Shown: positions 14,517-25,039, numbered from the stretch's first letter. The stretch is 64,000 nt of DNA from Arthrobacter sp. ISL-85 (GCF_018613675.1 NZ_JAGGPQ010000016.1:248001-312000); one strand, 5' to 3'. The notes: generated from the sequence alone by a model not told the origin. A program made the numbers and translations.

Positions 14517-16631
14517 GTGGCACAGGACGTGCTTACCGACCTTAGCAAGGTCCGCAACATCGGCATCATGGCCCACATCGATGCCGGCAAGACCACTACA
14601 ACCGAGCGCATCCTGTTCTACACGGGTGTGAACCACAAGATCGGCGAAACGCACGACGGCGCTTCGACCACTGACTGGATGGAACAGGAAAAGGAACGCG
14701 GCATCACCATCACGTCTGCCGCCGTGACCTGCTTCTGGGAGAACAACCAGATCAACATCATCGACACCCCCGGCCACGTGGACTTCACCGTTGAGGTTGA
14801 GCGCTCCCTGCGCGTCCTCGACGGCGCGGTTGCCGTCTTCGATGGCAAGGAAGGCGTTGAGCCGCAGTCCGAGACCGTGTGGCGCCAGGCTGACAAGTAC
14901 AACGTTCCGCGTATCTGCTTCGTCAACAAGATGGACAAGCTCGGTGCTGACTTCTACTTCACGGTAGATACCATCATCAGCCGCCTCGGTGCCAAGCCGC
15001 TGGTCATGCAGCTGCCCATCGGCGCTGAGAACGACTTCATCGGCGTCGTCGACCTGCTCTACATGCGTGCCCTGGTGTGGCCCGGCGATGCCAAGGGTGA
15101 CGTCACCATGGGTGCCAAGTACGAGATCCGCGAGATCCCGGCTGACCTCCAGGAGAAGGCAGAGGAATACCGCGCGAACCTCGTCGAGACTGTCGCTGAG
15201 TCTTCCGAGGAACTCATGGAGAAGTACCTCGAGGGTGAAGAGATCTCCATCGATGAGCTCAAGGCCGGCATCCGCAAGATGACCATCAACTCCGAGCTCT
15301 ACCCGATCTTCTGCGGTTCCGCCTTCAAGAACCGCGGCGTTCAGCCCATGCTCGATGCAGTTGTGGACTACCTGCCGAACCCGCTCGACGTCCCCCCGAT
15401 GGTCGGCCACGATCCTCGCGACGAAGAGAAGGAACTGACCCGCGCGCCTTCTGCTGACGAGCCGTTCTCGGCCTTGGCGTTCAAGATTGCTGCGCACCCC
15501 TTCTTCGGCCAGCTGACGTTCATCCGCGTGTACTCCGGTCACGTGGAAGCAGGTGCCCAGGTGGTCAACTCCACAAAGGGCAAGAAGGAGCGCATCGGCA
15601 AGCTCTTCCAGATGCACGCCAACAAGGAAATGCCCGTTGAGGGCGCTACCGCCGGCCACATCTACGCCGCGATCGGCTTGAAGGACACCACCACGGGCGA
15701 CACCCTGTGCGACTCCGCCAACCAGATCGTGCTCGAGTCCATGAGCTTCCCGGAGCCCGTGATCTCGGTTGCCATCGAGCCGAACACCAAGGGTGACCAG
15801 GAGAAGCTCTCCACGGCTATCCAGAAGCTCTCCGCTGAGGACCCCACCTTCCAGGTGTCCCTCAACGAAGACACCGGCCAGACCATCATCGCCGGAATGG
15901 GCGAGCTTCACCTGGACATCCTGGTGGACCGCATGCGCCGCGAATTCAAGGTCGAGGCAAACGTGGGCAAGCCCCAGGTTGCCTACCGCGAAACGATCAA
16001 GCGCGCCGTCGAACGCCACGACTACACGCACAAGAAGCAGACCGGTGGTTCGGGCCAGTTCGCAAAGATCCAGATTGCCATCGAGCCGCTGGACACCGCC
16101 GAAGGCGAGCTGTACGAGTTCGAGAACAAGGTCACCGGTGGCCGCGTTCCCCGCGAGTACATCCCGTCTGTTGACGCGGGCATCCAGGACGCGCTGAACG
16201 ACGGCGTCCTGGCCGGTTACCCGGTTGTCGGCATCAAGGCCACGCTGATTGACGGCGCGTACCACGATGTTGACTCTTCGGAAATGGCGTTCAAGATTGC
16301 CGGCCGTATGGCTTTCAAGGAAGCTGCACGCAAGGCGAACCCGGTTCTGCTCGAACCGCTGATGGATGTCGAGGTCCGCACCCCTGAGGAATACATGGGT
16401 GAAGTTATCGGTGACCTCAACTCCCGCCGTGGCCAGATGCAGTCCATGGAAGATGCACAGGGCGTCAAGGTTATCCGCGCGCACGTTCCGCTGTCCGGCA
16501 TGTTCGGCTACATCGGTGACCTGCGTTCGAAGACCCAGGGACGTGCTGTGTACTCCATGACGTTCAACAGCTACGCGGAGGTCCCGAAGGCAGTTGCCGA
16601 CGAGATCATCCAGAAGACCCGCGGCGAATAG
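14517..16631 (+). CDS. fusA: Translation elongation factor G
   Basis: A 704-aa GTPase starting at GTG 14517 behind AAAGGAG. G1 is [12 protein letters not shown] near residues 18-29, G3 is DTPGHVDFT and G4 is NKMDK. The C-terminal domains carry [14 protein letters not shown] and the domain IV loop. EF-G drives translocation and, with RRF, ribosome recycling. Standard length; no fusidate-resistance change is obvious. Third gene of the str operon. Confidence 0.98.
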   Translation: MAQDVLTDLSKVRNIGIMAHIDAGKTTTTERILFYTGVNHKIGETHDGASTTDWMEQEKERGITITSAAVTCFWENNQINIIDTPGHVDFTVEVERSLRVLDGAVAVFDGKEGVEPQSETVWRQADKYNVPRICFVNKMDKLGADFYFTVDTIISRLGAKPLVMQLPIGAENDFIGVVDLLYMRALVWPGDAKGDVTMGAKYEIREIPADLQEKAEEYRANLVETVAESSEELMEKYLEGEEISIDELKAGIRKMTINSELYPIFCGSAFKNRGVQPMLDAVVDYLPNPLDVPPMVGHDPRDEEKELTRAPSADEPFSALAFKIAAHPFFGQLTFIRVYSGHVEAGAQVVNSTKGKKERIGKLFQMHANKEMPVEGATAGHIYAAIGLKDTTTGDTLCDSANQIVLESMSFPEPVISVAIEPNTKGDQEKLSTAIQKLSAEDPTFQVSLNEDTGQTIIAGMGELHLDILVDRMRREFKVEANVGKPQVAYRETIKRAVERHDYTHKKQTGGSGQFAKIQIAIEPLDTAEGELYEFENKVTGGRVPREYIPSVDAGIQDALNDGVLAGYPVVGIKATLIDGAYHDVDSSEMAFKIAGRMAFKEAARKANPVLLEPLMDVEVRTPEEYMGEVIGDLNSRRGQMQSMEDAQGVKVIRAHVPLSGMFGYIGDLRSKTQGRAVYSMTFNSYAEVPKAVADEIIQKTRGE

Positions 16632-16750
16632 TCCCCGGACTTCTCAAAGCGACAAACTCGGGTGCGCTTGCCGGCGACGGAAAGCACAGCCGGTGCAGGT
16701 GGCCGGTCACGGTTCACGCCGATTGCCGGCCATCTGCACGAACAGGCTCT

Positions 16751-16770
16751 AGGGACTAGTATTAGTTCCT
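16751..16770. repeat. Inverted repeat upstream of tuf
   Basis: AGGGACTA (16751-16758) and TAGTTCCT (16763-16770) form an 8-bp dyad with one G-T pair around GTAT. It lies in the 249-base fusA-tuf interval, about 35 bases before the candidate tuf -10 box, so it could be an operator or an RNA hairpin. Confidence 0.4.
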
Positions 16771-16781
16771 GAATCTGCGAT

Positions 16782-16811
16782 TTCACCAATCCAAAGCCCC
16801 CCAAGTAGACT
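16782..16811 (+). promoter_or_regulatory. Candidate tuf promoter
   Basis: TTCACC (16782-16787), an 18-base spacer and TAGACT (16806-16811). The -10 matches the TAGACT boxes at rpsL, secY and truA in this window; the -35 is weak. A separate tuf promoter would fit the high demand for EF-Tu. Confidence 0.4.
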
Positions 16812-16880
16812 TACCTGAGTTTCTGCCGCGACAAGAGCGGTGGAAGGGTATGTCATTTGAAAACGTTCTAGGAGGAACCT

Positions 16881-18071
16881 GTGGCAAAGGCAAAGTTCGA
16901 GCGGACTAAGCCGCACGTCAACATCGGCACCATTGGTCACGTTGACCACGGTAAGACGACGCTGACGGCCGCCATTTCCAAGGTGCTGTACGACAAGTAC
17001 CCGACTCTCAACGAGAAGCGTGACTTCGCGTCGATCGACTCTGCACCTGAAGAGCGTCAGCGCGGTATTACCATCAACATCTCCCACGTGGAGTACCAGA
17101 CCGAGAAGCGTCACTACGCACACGTTGACGCCCCCGGCCACGCTGACTACATCAAGAACATGATCACCGGTGCTGCCCAGATGGACGGCGCAATCCTCGT
17201 GGTTGCTGCGACCGACGGCCCGATGGCTCAGACCCGCGAGCACGTTCTGCTGGCCCGCCAGGTTGGTGTTCCCTACCTGCTGGTCGCGCTGAACAAGGCT
17301 GACATGGTCGATGACGAGGAACTCCTCGACCTCGTCGAAATGGAAGTTCGTGAGCTCCTCAGCTCGCAGGGCTTCGATGGCGACGAAGCACCGGTTGTCC
17401 GCGTTTCAGGCCTGAAGGCACTGGAAGGCGACCCCGAGTGGGTCAAGTCCGTTGAGGACCTGATGGCTGCTGTCGACGAGTCCGTTCCGGACCCCGTACG
17501 TGACCGCGACAAGCCGTTCCTGATGCCGATTGAGGACGTCTTCACCATCACCGGTCGTGGCACCGTTGTTACGGGCCGCGCCGAGCGTGGAACCCTCGCC
17601 ATCAACTCCGAGGTCGAGATCGTCGGCATCCGCCCGGTCCAGAAGACCACGGTTACCGGTATCGAGATGTTCCACAAGCAGCTCGACGAAGCATGGGCCG
17701 GCGAGAACTGTGGCCTGCTGCTCCGCGGTCTGAAGCGCGACGATGTCGAGCGTGGCCAGGTTGTCGTCAAGCCGGGTTCCATCACCCCGCACACCGACTT
17801 CGAGGCCAACGTCTACATCCTCTCCAAGGACGAAGGCGGACGTCACAACCCGTTCTACTCCAACTACCGCCCGCAGTTCTACTTCCGCACCACGGACGTA
17901 ACCGGCGTTATCACCCTGCCCGAGGGCACGGAAATGGTTATGCCTGGCGACAACACTGAGATGACCGTTGCGCTCATCCAGCCCATCGCTATGGAAGAGG
18001 GCCTCGGCTTCGCTATCCGCGAAGGCGGCCGCACCGTTGGTTCGGGACGCGTTACCAAGATCATCAAGTAG
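16881..18071 (+). CDS. tuf: Translation elongation factor Tu
   Basis: A 396-aa GTPase from GTG 16881 behind AGGAGG. G1 [10 protein letters not shown]3 [10 protein letters not shown]4 NKADM and the domain II/III barrels are complete. EF-Tu delivers aminoacyl-tRNA to the ribosome. A perfect 16-bp terminator follows, which ends the str operon. Confidence 0.98.
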   Translation: MAKAKFERTKPHVNIGTIGHVDHGKTTLTAAISKVLYDKYPTLNEKRDFASIDSAPEERQRGITINISHVEYQTEKRHYAHVDAPGHADYIKNMITGAAQMDGAILVVAATDGPMAQTREHVLLARQVGVPYLLVALNKADMVDDEELLDLVEMEVRELLSSQGFDGDEAPVVRVSGLKALEGDPEWVKSVEDLMAAVDESVPDPVRDRDKPFLMPIEDVFTITGRGTVVTGRAERGTLAINSEVEIVGIRPVQKTTVTGIEMFHKQLDEAWAGENCGLLLRGLKRDDVERGQVVVKPGSITPHTDFEANVYILSKDEGGRHNPFYSNYRPQFYFRTTDVTGVITLPEGTEMVMPGDNTEMTVALIQPIAMEEGLGFAIREGGRTVGSGRVTKIIK

Positions 18072-18120
18072 TACTTGCTGATCAAGGATCTGCCGGGCAC
18101 AGGCCCACGCTGAATCCACG

Positions 18121-18160
18121 GGAAAGCCCCGCTGCTCCAAGCAGCGGGGCTTTCCTTTGC
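18121..18160 (+). terminator. Strong intrinsic terminator after tuf
   Basis: GGAAAGCCCCGCTGCT (18121-18136) pairs perfectly over 16 bp with 18140-18155, loop CCA. A T-rich tail follows. Confidence 0.92.
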
Positions 18161-18235
18161 CCTTTTTCAGCCGGTTCCTGCCGGCGCTGCCGCAACGGGC
18201 CCCTGATACTGTTGCAGCACTGAAAGGAGATCATC

Positions 18236-18361
18236 ATGGGATGGCTTATCTTCCTGGTCATCGCGGTTGCCGTTGTGGCCGGGGTGTTCTGGGTCAGAAG
18301 GAATTTTCGGCGCGAGATAGACCGGGCAAAGCGGATCAACAGGGCAAACAAGAACCAATAG
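18236..18361 (+). CDS. Small single-pass membrane protein, 41 aa
   Basis: ATG 18236, four bases after GAAAGGAGATC, opens a 41-codon frame ending at TAG 18361. Residues 3-19 are strongly hydrophobic (WLIFLVIAVAVVAGVFW). The remainder is basic (RRNFRREIDRAKRINRANK). By the positive-inside rule the C-terminus should be cytoplasmic. The consensus ribosome site and clean two-part design argue for a real gene; the function is unknown. It lies alone between the tuf terminator and the MntH-type gene. Confidence 0.65.
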   Translation: MGWLIFLVIAVAVVAGVFWVRRNFRREIDRAKRINRANKNQ

Positions 18362-18401
18362 TGAAGGGCTGCTAGGTATGTTGGCTGCCCTTATTCCTAC
18401 T

Positions 18402-18417
18402 TTTCGGTATGCCTAAA
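18402..18417. promoter_or_regulatory. Possible MntR/DtxR-type operator before the Nramp gene
   Basis: TTTCGGTATGCCTAAA is an imperfect 16-bp dyad (6 of 8 positions pair) resembling DtxR/MntR-family sites built on inverted TTTAGG half-sites. A possible promoter, TTATTC (18391-18396), 17 bases, TAAACT (18414-18419), overlaps it. This fits metal-dependent repression of a Mn importer but is inferred from pattern only. Confidence 0.35.
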
Positions 18418-18465
18418 CTAGCGGTATCCTCGTTGTATTGACGCCCGCACCGACGAGGACACCTC

Positions 18466-19716
18466 ATGGCTGTTTCAACCACGACGGCGGCATCCGCCAC
18501 CACGAAAGGCTGGTCCCGCCTCCTGCTGCTCGGGCCGGCTTTCGTGGCGGCGATCGCCTACGTGGACCCGGGCAATGTCGCAGCAAACCTGACGGCCGGG
18601 GCGAGCTTCGGGTATCTGCTCGTCTGGGTTTTGGTTGCTGCCAATGCCATGGCCGTACTGATCCAGTACCAGTCAGCCAAGCTGGGGCTCGCTACCGGAA
18701 TGAGCCTGCCGGAGATCCTCGGCAAGAGCCTGGGGAACGGGCGGCGCCGTGCTTACTGGGTGCAGGCCGAGATCGTTGCCGGGGCCACGGACATGGCCGA
18801 AGTTATCGGCGGTGCCGTCGCGCTCAACCTGTTGTTCGGACTGCCCCTGCTGACGGGTGGAGTCGTCATCGGTCTGGCGTCCATGCTGCTGCTGGCTCTG
18901 CAGTCGCACCGGAGCCAGAAGTCCTTCGAGCTTGCCATCCTGACCCTGCTCGGCGTCATCGCCGTCGGGTTTGTCTCAGGCCTGTTCGTTGCGCCGCCGG
19001 ATGCGGGCGGCGCCCTTGCAGGCCTGGTGCCGCGCTTCGAGGGAACTGACACCGTCCTGCTCGCAGCCAGCATGCTGGGGGCAACCGTCATGCCGCATGC
19101 GATCTACCTGCACTCAGCGCTGGCCCGGGACCGTCATGGCTTCTCGGAAGATCCGGCGATCAGGACGCGGTTGATCCGGGCCACCCGCGTGGATGTCGCC
19201 GGGGCCCTGCTGCTTGCCGGAATCGTGAACATCGCCATGCTGCTGGTGGCTGCCACCAGCCTCCGCGGCGTGGAGGGAACCGATACCATCGCCGGTGCGC
19301 ACGCTGCCGTGACATCGGCGCTGGGGCCGGTTATCGGCGTCGTATTCGCTGTGGGCCTCCTGGCTTCGGGACTGGCATCCACCTCGGTGGGGTGCTATGC
19401 AGGGGCCACGATCATGGGCGGCCTGCTGAAGGTAAGGATTCCCCTGCTGGTCCGCCGCACTGTCACGCTCATTCCGGCGCTGCTGGTCTTGGGCGCAGGA
19501 ATTGAACCTACACTGGCGCTGGTGCTTAGCCAGGTCCTCCTGAGCTTCGGCATCCCGTTCGCACTCATCCCGCTGATCCGTCTCACCGGCAGCCGCAAGG
19601 TGATGGGCATCCATGCCGACTCCAAACCGCTCAGGATCGCCGGTTGGACCAGCGCCACACTGATCGTGGGGCTGAACTGTGTGCTGATCTTCCTGACAGT
19701 GCTGGGGCGGCAGTGA
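18466..19716 (+). CDS. mntH: Nramp-family divalent metal transporter (MntH-type)
   Basis: A 416-aa polytopic membrane protein with about 11 hydrophobic segments. The TM1 metal-binding motif DPGNVA starts at residue 34, and the TM6 motif MPHAIYLHS is present; both are diagnostic of Nramp proton-coupled Mn/Fe importers. ATG 18466 follows GAGGAC. It is monocistronic and convergent with the beta-glucosidase gene, 19 bases away. Mn is the likely main substrate by family; the upstream dyad would fit control by metal supply. Confidence 0.9.
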   Translation: MAVSTTTAASATTKGWSRLLLLGPAFVAAIAYVDPGNVAANLTAGASFGYLLVWVLVAANAMAVLIQYQSAKLGLATGMSLPEILGKSLGNGRRRAYWVQAEIVAGATDMAEVIGGAVALNLLFGLPLLTGGVVIGLASMLLLALQSHRSQKSFELAILTLLGVIAVGFVSGLFVAPPDAGGALAGLVPRFEGTDTVLLAASMLGATVMPHAIYLHSALARDRHGFSEDPAIRTRLIRATRVDVAGALLLAGIVNIAMLLVAATSLRGVEGTDTIAGAHAAVTSALGPVIGVVFAVGLLASGLASTSVGCYAGATIMGGLLKVRIPLLVRRTVTLIPALLVLGAGIEPTLALVLSQVLLSFGIPFALIPLIRLTGSRKVMGIHADSKPLRIAGWTSATLIVGLNCVLIFLTVLGRQ

Positions 19717-19735
19717 TCTGCCAGAAACGCGCCGG

Positions 19736-21172
19736 CTAGTCCTGCCGGTGGCTCCGGGCCCGGGATAGCGCCTGGTACCAGTAGAAGGACCGCTTGGGAG
19801 TCCGTTCCAGCGAATCGAAGTCCACATGTACCAGGCCAAAACGCTGTGAGTATCCGGCAGCCCACTCGAAGTTGTCCATCAGCGTCCATACGTAGTAGCC
19901 GCGCAGGTCCACGCCCTCCGCAATGCCGCCCGGAGCAGTGGCCTCAAGTGCCGTCCCCAGATGCGCCGCCAGGTACTCAACCCGGTCCGTATCTTCCAGC
20001 GTCTCCGAGACGCTGTCAGGTTCAGGAAAACTCGCCCCGCCCTCGGTGATGTAAAGCGGCGGGAGGGCCTCCCCGTACCGGTCCCGCATCTCCCGCAGCA
20101 CGACGCCCAGATGCTCCGGCGCCACGGGCCACCCGAAGCCGGTGCTGCCGTACTCGGGGTACCCCACCTCGTGGAACGGCAGCTTGGCCATTTCCTTGTG
20201 CATGTCCGCAGGCATCGGGGTGATGCCCGGGCCCAGGGCCACTTTCACCGGGAAGTAATAGTTGAGCCCATAGAAGTCCAGGGGCTGGTGGATGGTCTTG
20301 AGGTCGGCATCGGATATCCTGCCGATCGAGCGCAGCCAGGGCCTGGCGTACAGGGGCAGCGAGGGGTACCGGCCCAGCAGGACGGGGTCTGCGTAGAGCC
20401 TGTTCATCAAAAGGTCGTACAGGTGTGCGACCAGCCGGTCCCCGACCTTCCGGGTGGCGGGCCTAACGGGGGAGTGCAGGTTGGTCAAACCAACGCCGCC
20501 CGCCACTCCGGCCGCCCGCAGCGCCTGCACGCCGAGCCCGTGTGCCAGGAGCTGGTGGTGGATGGCGGGAAGGGCATCGAACATCAACCGGCGGCCGGGC
20601 GCGTGGACCCCCAGGGCGTATCCGTTGAGGGTGACCGAGACGGGTTCATTGAGTGTGACCCACTGATCCACCCGGTCGCCGAACCGCTCGCCGGCTGCCC
20701 GGGCGTATTCGCCGAACCGCTGGGCAGTGTCCCGGTTCAGCCAGCCGCCGCGGTGCTCCAGGGGCAAGGGGGTGTCCCAGTGGTACAGAGTGGCCATGGG
20801 GGAGATGCCGGCGTCGAGGAGCTGGTCGATCAGGCGGTCGTAAAAGTCCAGGCCTTCAGCATTGAAACTGCCCCGGCCGTCGGGCTGGATGCGGGGCCAG
20901 GAAAGAGAGAACCGGTAGGAGTCAACGCCCAGCTCCTTGAGCAGCGCAACATCCTCCGGCAGCCTGTTGTAGTGGTCGCACGCCACCGCAGGGGAGTGGC
21001 CGTCCATGATGGCGCCGGGCTTCTCCGCGAAGGCGTCCCACCCGGAGGGCCCGCGGCCCCCTGCTTTCAGCGCGCCTTCGATCTGGAACGCCGCGGCAGC
21101 GACGCCAAGGGTGAACGACGGCGGCACGCGCCCGGCCAGTTCCGTCACCGTTTCCGTGTCTTCCAGGGTCAT
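19736..21172 (-). CDS. Glycoside hydrolase family 1 beta-glucosidase
   Basis: A 478-aa enzyme from ATG 21172. The acid/base is E176 in TLNEP and the nucleophile is E377 in YITEGGASF. The N-terminal FTLGVAAAAFQIEGA block and the C-terminal GYYVWTLMDNFEWAAGYSQRFG block confirm GH1. Family members cleave beta-glucosides or beta-galactosides with retention. The usual ITENG motif reads ITEGG; the catalytic Glu is kept. There is no signal peptide, so it is cytoplasmic. An in-frame GTG at 21202 would add 10 residues; neither start has an ideal ribosome site. Confidence 0.92.
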   Translation of the reverse strand: MTLEDTETVTELAGRVPPSFTLGVAAAAFQIEGALKAGGRGPSGWDAFAEKPGAIMDGHSPAVACDHYNRLPEDVALLKELGVDSYRFSLSWPRIQPDGRGSFNAEGLDFYDRLIDQLLDAGISPMATLYHWDTPLPLEHRGGWLNRDTAQRFGEYARAAGERFGDRVDQWVTLNEPVSVTLNGYALGVHAPGRRLMFDALPAIHHQLLAHGLGVQALRAAGVAGGVGLTNLHSPVRPATRKVGDRLVAHLYDLLMNRLYADPVLLGRYPSLPLYARPWLRSIGRISDADLKTIHQPLDFYGLNYYFPVKVALGPGITPMPADMHKEMAKLPFHEVGYPEYGSTGFGWPVAPEHLGVVLREMRDRYGEALPPLYITEGGASFPEPDSVSETLEDTDRVEYLAAHLGTALEATAPGGIAEGVDLRGYYVWTLMDNFEWAAGYSQRFGLVHVDFDSLERTPKRSFYWYQALSRARSHRQD

Positions 21173-21568
21173 GCCCCTATCATCCAGCCGCTTTCCTTCC
21201 ACTGCAACGGGGCAGGAGGGGAACTATTCGGGGCCAATTCGCATCTGACCAGCTTTTCCGGCATACTAGATGAGTTGTTCAAGCGCTTCTTCGCGTCCCG
21301 ATCCGGATAATGCCGGATGCAGGGTCCAAGTAGGAGACCAAACATAACCCACCCCAATGGATTTGCGGATTTGTATGCGTGTTCAGCGCGACACGCCCGA
21401 CCGCGGGGGTCGGTTGCGCCGGCAAGGTGAGGAACCCGGATCCATCCGGATTCAGTTTGTGCGGCGGATGGTGGTTACGACCTCAAATGCTTCGGCAGCC
21501 ATACAACGAGTAAGTGAACAGGGCAGCCCTAAACCGGGGAAGCACAGACTGAAAGAGAGTCAGGCGAC
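21173..21568 (+). other. Intergenic region and leader of the S10 operon
   Basis: About 400 bases between the divergent beta-glucosidase gene and rpsJ. A weak promoter candidate is CTGACC (21245-21250), 16 bases, TAGATG (21267-21272). A short dyad CCGGATCCATCCGG lies in the leader. Open frames here show no protein-like features. The long leader is where L4-type autoregulation of the S10 operon would act, but I recognise no defined motif. Confidence 0.4.
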
Positions 21569-21877
21569 ATGGCGGGACAAAAAATCCGCATCCGGCTGAA
21601 GTCATACGACCACGAGGTCATTGACGTTTCAGCACGGAAGATCGTTGAGACGGTCACGCGCGCAGGCGCAACGGTAGTTGGCCCCGTGCCGCTGCCTACG
21701 GAGAAGAACGTGTACTGCGTTATCCGCTCTCCGCACAAGTACAAGGACAGCCGCGAGCACTTTGAAATGCGCACGCACAAGCGTCTTATCGACATCATCG
21801 ATCCCACGCCGAAGGCTGTTGACTCGCTCATGCGTCTCGACCTGCCGGCTGACGTGAACATCGAAATCAAGCTGTAG
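21569..21877 (+). CDS. rpsJ: 30S ribosomal protein S10
   Basis: A 102-aa protein of standard length, opening [19 protein letters not shown], with [19 protein letters not shown] in the ribosomal loop. S10 is part of the 30S head and also joins NusB in antitermination complexes. First gene of the S10 operon. Confidence 0.97.
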
Positions 21878-21894
21878 GGAGGTGCTGAGAGACT

Positions 21895-22545
21895 ATGACC
21901 GCAACCCGTAAAGTAAAGGGCCTGCTGGGCACGAAGCTCGGCATGACCCAGGTCTGGGACGAGAACAACAAGCTCATCCCCGTCACTGTGGTCCAGGCAG
22001 ACTCGAACGTCATCACCCAGCTGCGCAACGCAGAAGTTGATGGCTACGTCGCCGTTCAGATCGGCTACGGCCAGATCGATCCCCGCAAGGTCACCAAGCC
22101 GCTGGCTGGTCACTTTGAAAAGGCAGGCGTCACGCCTCGCCGCCACGTCGTTGAACTTCGTACAGCAGATGCTGCCGAGTACGAGCTGGGCCAGGAGCTC
22201 TCCGTAGAGCTCTTCGAAGCCGGCCAGAAGATCGACGTCGTCGGCACCACCAAGGGTAAGGGCTTCGCCGGTGTTATGAAGCGTCACGGCTTCCACGGCG
22301 TTGGAGCTTCCCACGGTGCACACAAGAACCACCGTAAGCCCGGTTCAATCGGTGGCGCATCCACCCCGAGCCGCGTCTTCAAGGGCATGAAAATGGCCGG
22401 CCGCATGGGCGCCGTTCGTCACACCACGCTGAACCTCACGGTCCACGCGGTTGACGTCGAGAAGTCGCTGCTCCTTATCAAGGGTGCCGTTCCCGGCGCC
22501 CGCGGCCAGGTCGTCTTCGTACGCACCGCCGTGAAGGGAGCCTAG
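21895..22545 (+). CDS. rplC: 50S ribosomal protein L3
   Basis: A 216-aa protein starting [19 protein letters not shown]. The long loop [20 protein letters not shown] reaches toward the peptidyl transferase centre. It is an early assembly protein that binds the 3' end of 23S rRNA. GGGAGGT precedes the start; rplD begins four bases after its stop. Confidence 0.97.
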   Translation: MTATRKVKGLLGTKLGMTQVWDENNKLIPVTVVQADSNVITQLRNAEVDGYVAVQIGYGQIDPRKVTKPLAGHFEKAGVTPRRHVVELRTADAAEYELGQELSVELFEAGQKIDVVGTTKGKGFAGVMKRHGFHGVGASHGAHKNHRKPGSIGGASTPSRVFKGMKMAGRMGAVRHTTLNLTVHAVDVEKSLLLIKGAVPGARGQVVFVRTAVKGA

Positions 22546-22549
22546 TTCA

Positions 22550-23170
22550 ATGGCTAACACTGTCCAGGTTGACCTGCCTGCAGAGATCTTCGACGTTCAG
22601 ACCAACGTGCCGCTGCTGCACCAGGTCGTCGTTGCCCAGCTCGCTGCTGCCCGCCAGGGAACCCACAAGACCAAGACCCGCGCTGAAGTTTCCGGTGCAG
22701 GACGCAAGCCGTTCAAGCAGAAGGGCACCGGCCGCGCCCGTCAGGGTTCCATCCGTGCTCCCCACATGACCGGCGGTGGCGTTGTCCACGGTCCCACCCC
22801 GCGTGACTACAGCCAGCGCACCCCCAAGAAGATGATTGCTGCTGCACTGCGCGGCGCACTGTCTGACCGGGCCCGCAACGGCCGCATCCACATTGTCGCG
22901 GAACTGGTTGAAGGCACCAAGCCCTCCGCCAAGAACGCTCTCGCAACGCTCCGCGGTGTTTCCGACCGCAAGAACCTGCTGGTCGTCATCGAGCGCGATA
23001 ACGACGTTGCGGCACTGTCCGTGCGCAACCTCAGTGGCGTTCACGTTCTGTACGCAGACCAGCTGAACACCTACGACGTTCTCGTCTCTGATGACGTTGT
23101 CTTCACCAAGGCTGCCTACGACGCATTCGTTGCCGCTAAGGCAGCTAAGAACGAGGAGGATGCCAAGTGA
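22550..23170 (+). CDS. rplD: 50S ribosomal protein L4
   Basis: A 206-aa protein. The extended exit-tunnel loop appears in [21 protein letters not shown]4 lines the nascent-peptide tunnel and in many bacteria represses the S10 operon by acting on its leader. Its stop overlaps the rplW start (GTGA), which couples the two genes. Confidence 0.97.
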   Translation: MANTVQVDLPAEIFDVQTNVPLLHQVVVAQLAAARQGTHKTKTRAEVSGAGRKPFKQKGTGRARQGSIRAPHMTGGGVVHGPTPRDYSQRTPKKMIAAALRGALSDRARNGRIHIVAELVEGTKPSAKNALATLRGVSDRKNLLVVIERDNDVAALSVRNLSGVHVLYADQLNTYDVLVSDDVVFTKAAYDAFVAAKAAKNEEDAK

Positions 23171-23472
23171 GTGCAGCCACCATCAAGGATCCCCGCGACG
23201 TCGTGCTTGCACCCGTCGTGTCGGAAAAGAGCTACGGCCTGATCGACGAGGGCAAGTACACCTTCCTGGTGGACCCCCGTTCGAACAAGACCGAGATCAA
23301 GCTGGCCGTGGAGAAGATTTTCTCCGTCAAGGTCGAATCGATCAACACCATCAACCGTGCCGGTAAGCGCAAGCGCACCAAATTCGGATGGGGTACCCGC
23401 AAGAACACCAAGCGTGCGATTGTCACCCTCAAAGAAGGCACCATCGACATCTTCGGCGGTCCGCTCGCGTAG
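23167..23472 (+). CDS. rplW: 50S ribosomal protein L23
   Basis: A 101-aa protein from GTG 23167, which overlaps the last bases of rplD. Typical segments are [19 protein letters not shown] and [21 protein letters not shown]23 sits at the tunnel exit and docks trigger factor and SRP. RBS-like GAGGATG lies in the end of rplD. Confidence 0.97.
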   Translation: MSAATIKDPRDVVLAPVVSEKSYGLIDEGKYTFLVDPRSNKTEIKLAVEKIFSVKVESINTINRAGKRKRTKFGWGTRKNTKRAIVTLKEGTIDIFGGPLA

Positions 23473-23501
23473 CGGAGACCACTTTAACGAGGAAATAAAT
23501 T

Positions 23502-24341
23502 ATGGGAATCCGTAAGTACAAGCCGACTACCCCGGGCCGTCGTGGCTCGAGCGTAGCGGACTTCATCGAAATTACGCGGTCGACGCCGGAAAAGTCGTTG
23601 GTACGTCCGCTGCCCAAAAAGGGCGGCCGTAACAACACCGGTAAGATCACCACCCGCCACAAGGGTGGTGGGCACAAGCGCCAGTACCGTCTGATCGACT
23701 TCCGTCGCCACGACAAGGACGGCGTCAACGCCCGCGTTGCCGAAATCGAGTACGATCCGAACCGCACAGCTCGCATCGCCCTCCTGCACTACGTTGATGG
23801 CACCAAGCGTTACATCATCGCTCCCAACAAGCTCTCCCAGGGCGATGTTGTTGAGGCAGGTGCCGGTGCTGACATCAAGCCCGGTAACAACCTGCCGCTG
23901 CTCAACATCCCGGTGGGTACTGTTATCCACGCAGTTGAGCTGCGTCCGGGTGGCGGCGCCAAGATGGGCCGCTCCGCCGGCGCATCCATCCAGCTTGTTG
24001 CCAAGGAAGGCCGCTTCGCCCAGCTGCGCCTGCCTTCCGGCGAAATCCGCAACGTTGACGTGCGCTGCCGCGCAACCGTCGGCGAGGTTGGCAACGCCGA
24101 GCAGTCCAACATCAACTGGGGCAAGGCCGGCCGTATGCGGTGGAAGGGCGTCCGCCCGACCGTCCGTGGTGTCGCCATGAACCCGGTTGACCACCCGCAC
24201 GGTGGTGGTGAGGGTAAGACGTCCGGTGGACGTAACCCCGTCAACCCGAACGGTAAGCGTGAAGGCCGCACCCGCCGCCCCAACAAAGAGAGCGACAAGC
24301 TTATTGTGCGTCGCCGTCGTACTGGCAAGAACAAGCGATAG
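23502..24341 (+). CDS. rplB: 50S ribosomal protein L2
   Basis: A 279-aa protein of normal length. The C-terminal [20 protein letters not shown] block contains the conserved histidine loop near the peptidyl transferase centre; the N-terminal [12 protein letters not shown] block binds 23S rRNA. L2 is needed for subunit joining. GAGG precedes ATG 23502. Confidence 0.98.
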   Translation: MGIRKYKPTTPGRRGSSVADFIEITRSTPEKSLVRPLPKKGGRNNTGKITTRHKGGGHKRQYRLIDFRRHDKDGVNARVAEIEYDPNRTARIALLHYVDGTKRYIIAPNKLSQGDVVEAGAGADIKPGNNLPLLNIPVGTVIHAVELRPGGGAKMGRSAGASIQLVAKEGRFAQLRLPSGEIRNVDVRCRATVGEVGNAEQSNINWGKAGRMRWKGVRPTVRGVAMNPVDHPHGGGEGKTSGGRNPVNPNGKREGRTRRPNKESDKLIVRRRRTGKNKR

Positions 24342-24353
24342 GAGCCTGGACAC

Positions 24354-24635
24354 ATGCCACGCAGCCTGAAAAAAGGTCCTTTCGTTGACCAGCACCTCTT
24401 TGTGAAGGTAGCCAGGGAAAACGAAAAGGGCACCAAGAACGTCATCAAGACCTGGTCCCGCCGTTCGATGATCATCCCCGACATGCTCGGACACACGATC
24501 GCCGTACACGACGGACGCAAGCACATCCCGGTGTTTGTCACTGAGTCGATGGTCGGGCACAAGCTCGGCGAATTCGCTCCCACGCGGACATTCCGCGGCC
24601 ATGTCAAGGACGACCGTAAGGGCAAGCGCCGCTAG
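24354..24635 (+). CDS. rpsS: 30S ribosomal protein S19
   Basis: A 93-aa protein opening [14 protein letters not shown], ending with the conserved [16 protein letters not shown] segment. It binds the 30S head with S13 and contacts A- and P-site tRNA. GGAGCC precedes ATG 24354, 12 bases after rplB. Confidence 0.97.
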   Translation: MPRSLKKGPFVDQHLFVKVARENEKGTKNVIKTWSRRSMIIPDMLGHTIAVHDGRKHIPVFVTESMVGHKLGEFAPTRTFRGHVKDDRKGKRR

Positions 24636-24673
24636 GCGCCTGCGTTTACGTCAAAGACGAGAGAAGGAAAGCA

Positions 24674-25039
24674 ATGGAAGCCAAGGCAATTGCGCGCCAC
24701 ATCCGCGTAACGCCTATGAAGGCCCGGCGCGTCGTCAACCTTGTTCGTGGATTGCAAGCGAATGAGGCTCTGGCAATTCTGAAGTTTGCCCCGCAGGCAG
24801 CTTCGGAGCCGGTATTCAAGGTAGTTCAGTCGGCAATCTCCAACGCCCGGGTCCTCGCGGACCGCGACGGCGTGGCGTTTGACGAAGGCGACCTCATCAT
24901 CAGCGAAGCGTTTGTTGATGAAGGCCCGACCATGAAGCGGTTCCAGCCGCGTGCCCAGGGTCGTGCATTTCAGATCAAGAAGCGCACCAGCCACATCACC
25001 GTGGTAGTCGCTACCCCGGAGAAAGAGGAGGCTCGCTAA
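24674..25039 (+). CDS. rplV: 50S ribosomal protein L22
   Basis: A 121-aa protein with the N-terminal [19 protein letters not shown] block and the extended hairpin ending [20 protein letters not shown], which lines the exit tunnel and is a macrolide-related site. No deletion in that loop is seen. Ribosome site AGAAGGAAA; rpsC starts on the base after its stop. Confidence 0.97.
   Translation: MEAKAIARHIRVTPMKARRVVNLVRGLQANEALAILKFAPQAASEPVFKVVQSAISNARVLADRDGVAFDEGDLIISEAFVDEGPTMKRFQPRAQGRAFQIKKRTSHITVVVATPEKEEAR

Noticed and set aside
14469..16484. 671-codon open frame antisense to fusA
   Set aside because: Shadow of fusA; no motif, no ribosome site, and composition typical of reverse-complement GC-rich coding DNA.
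19717..19735. Terminator between the Nramp and beta-glucosidase genes
   Set aside because: The 19-base gap and neighbouring bases give only a short GCCGG pairing without a U-run.
21357..21599. 80-codon frame overlapping the rpsJ start
   Set aside because: It has no ribosome site, overlaps rpsJ, and shows no protein-like features.
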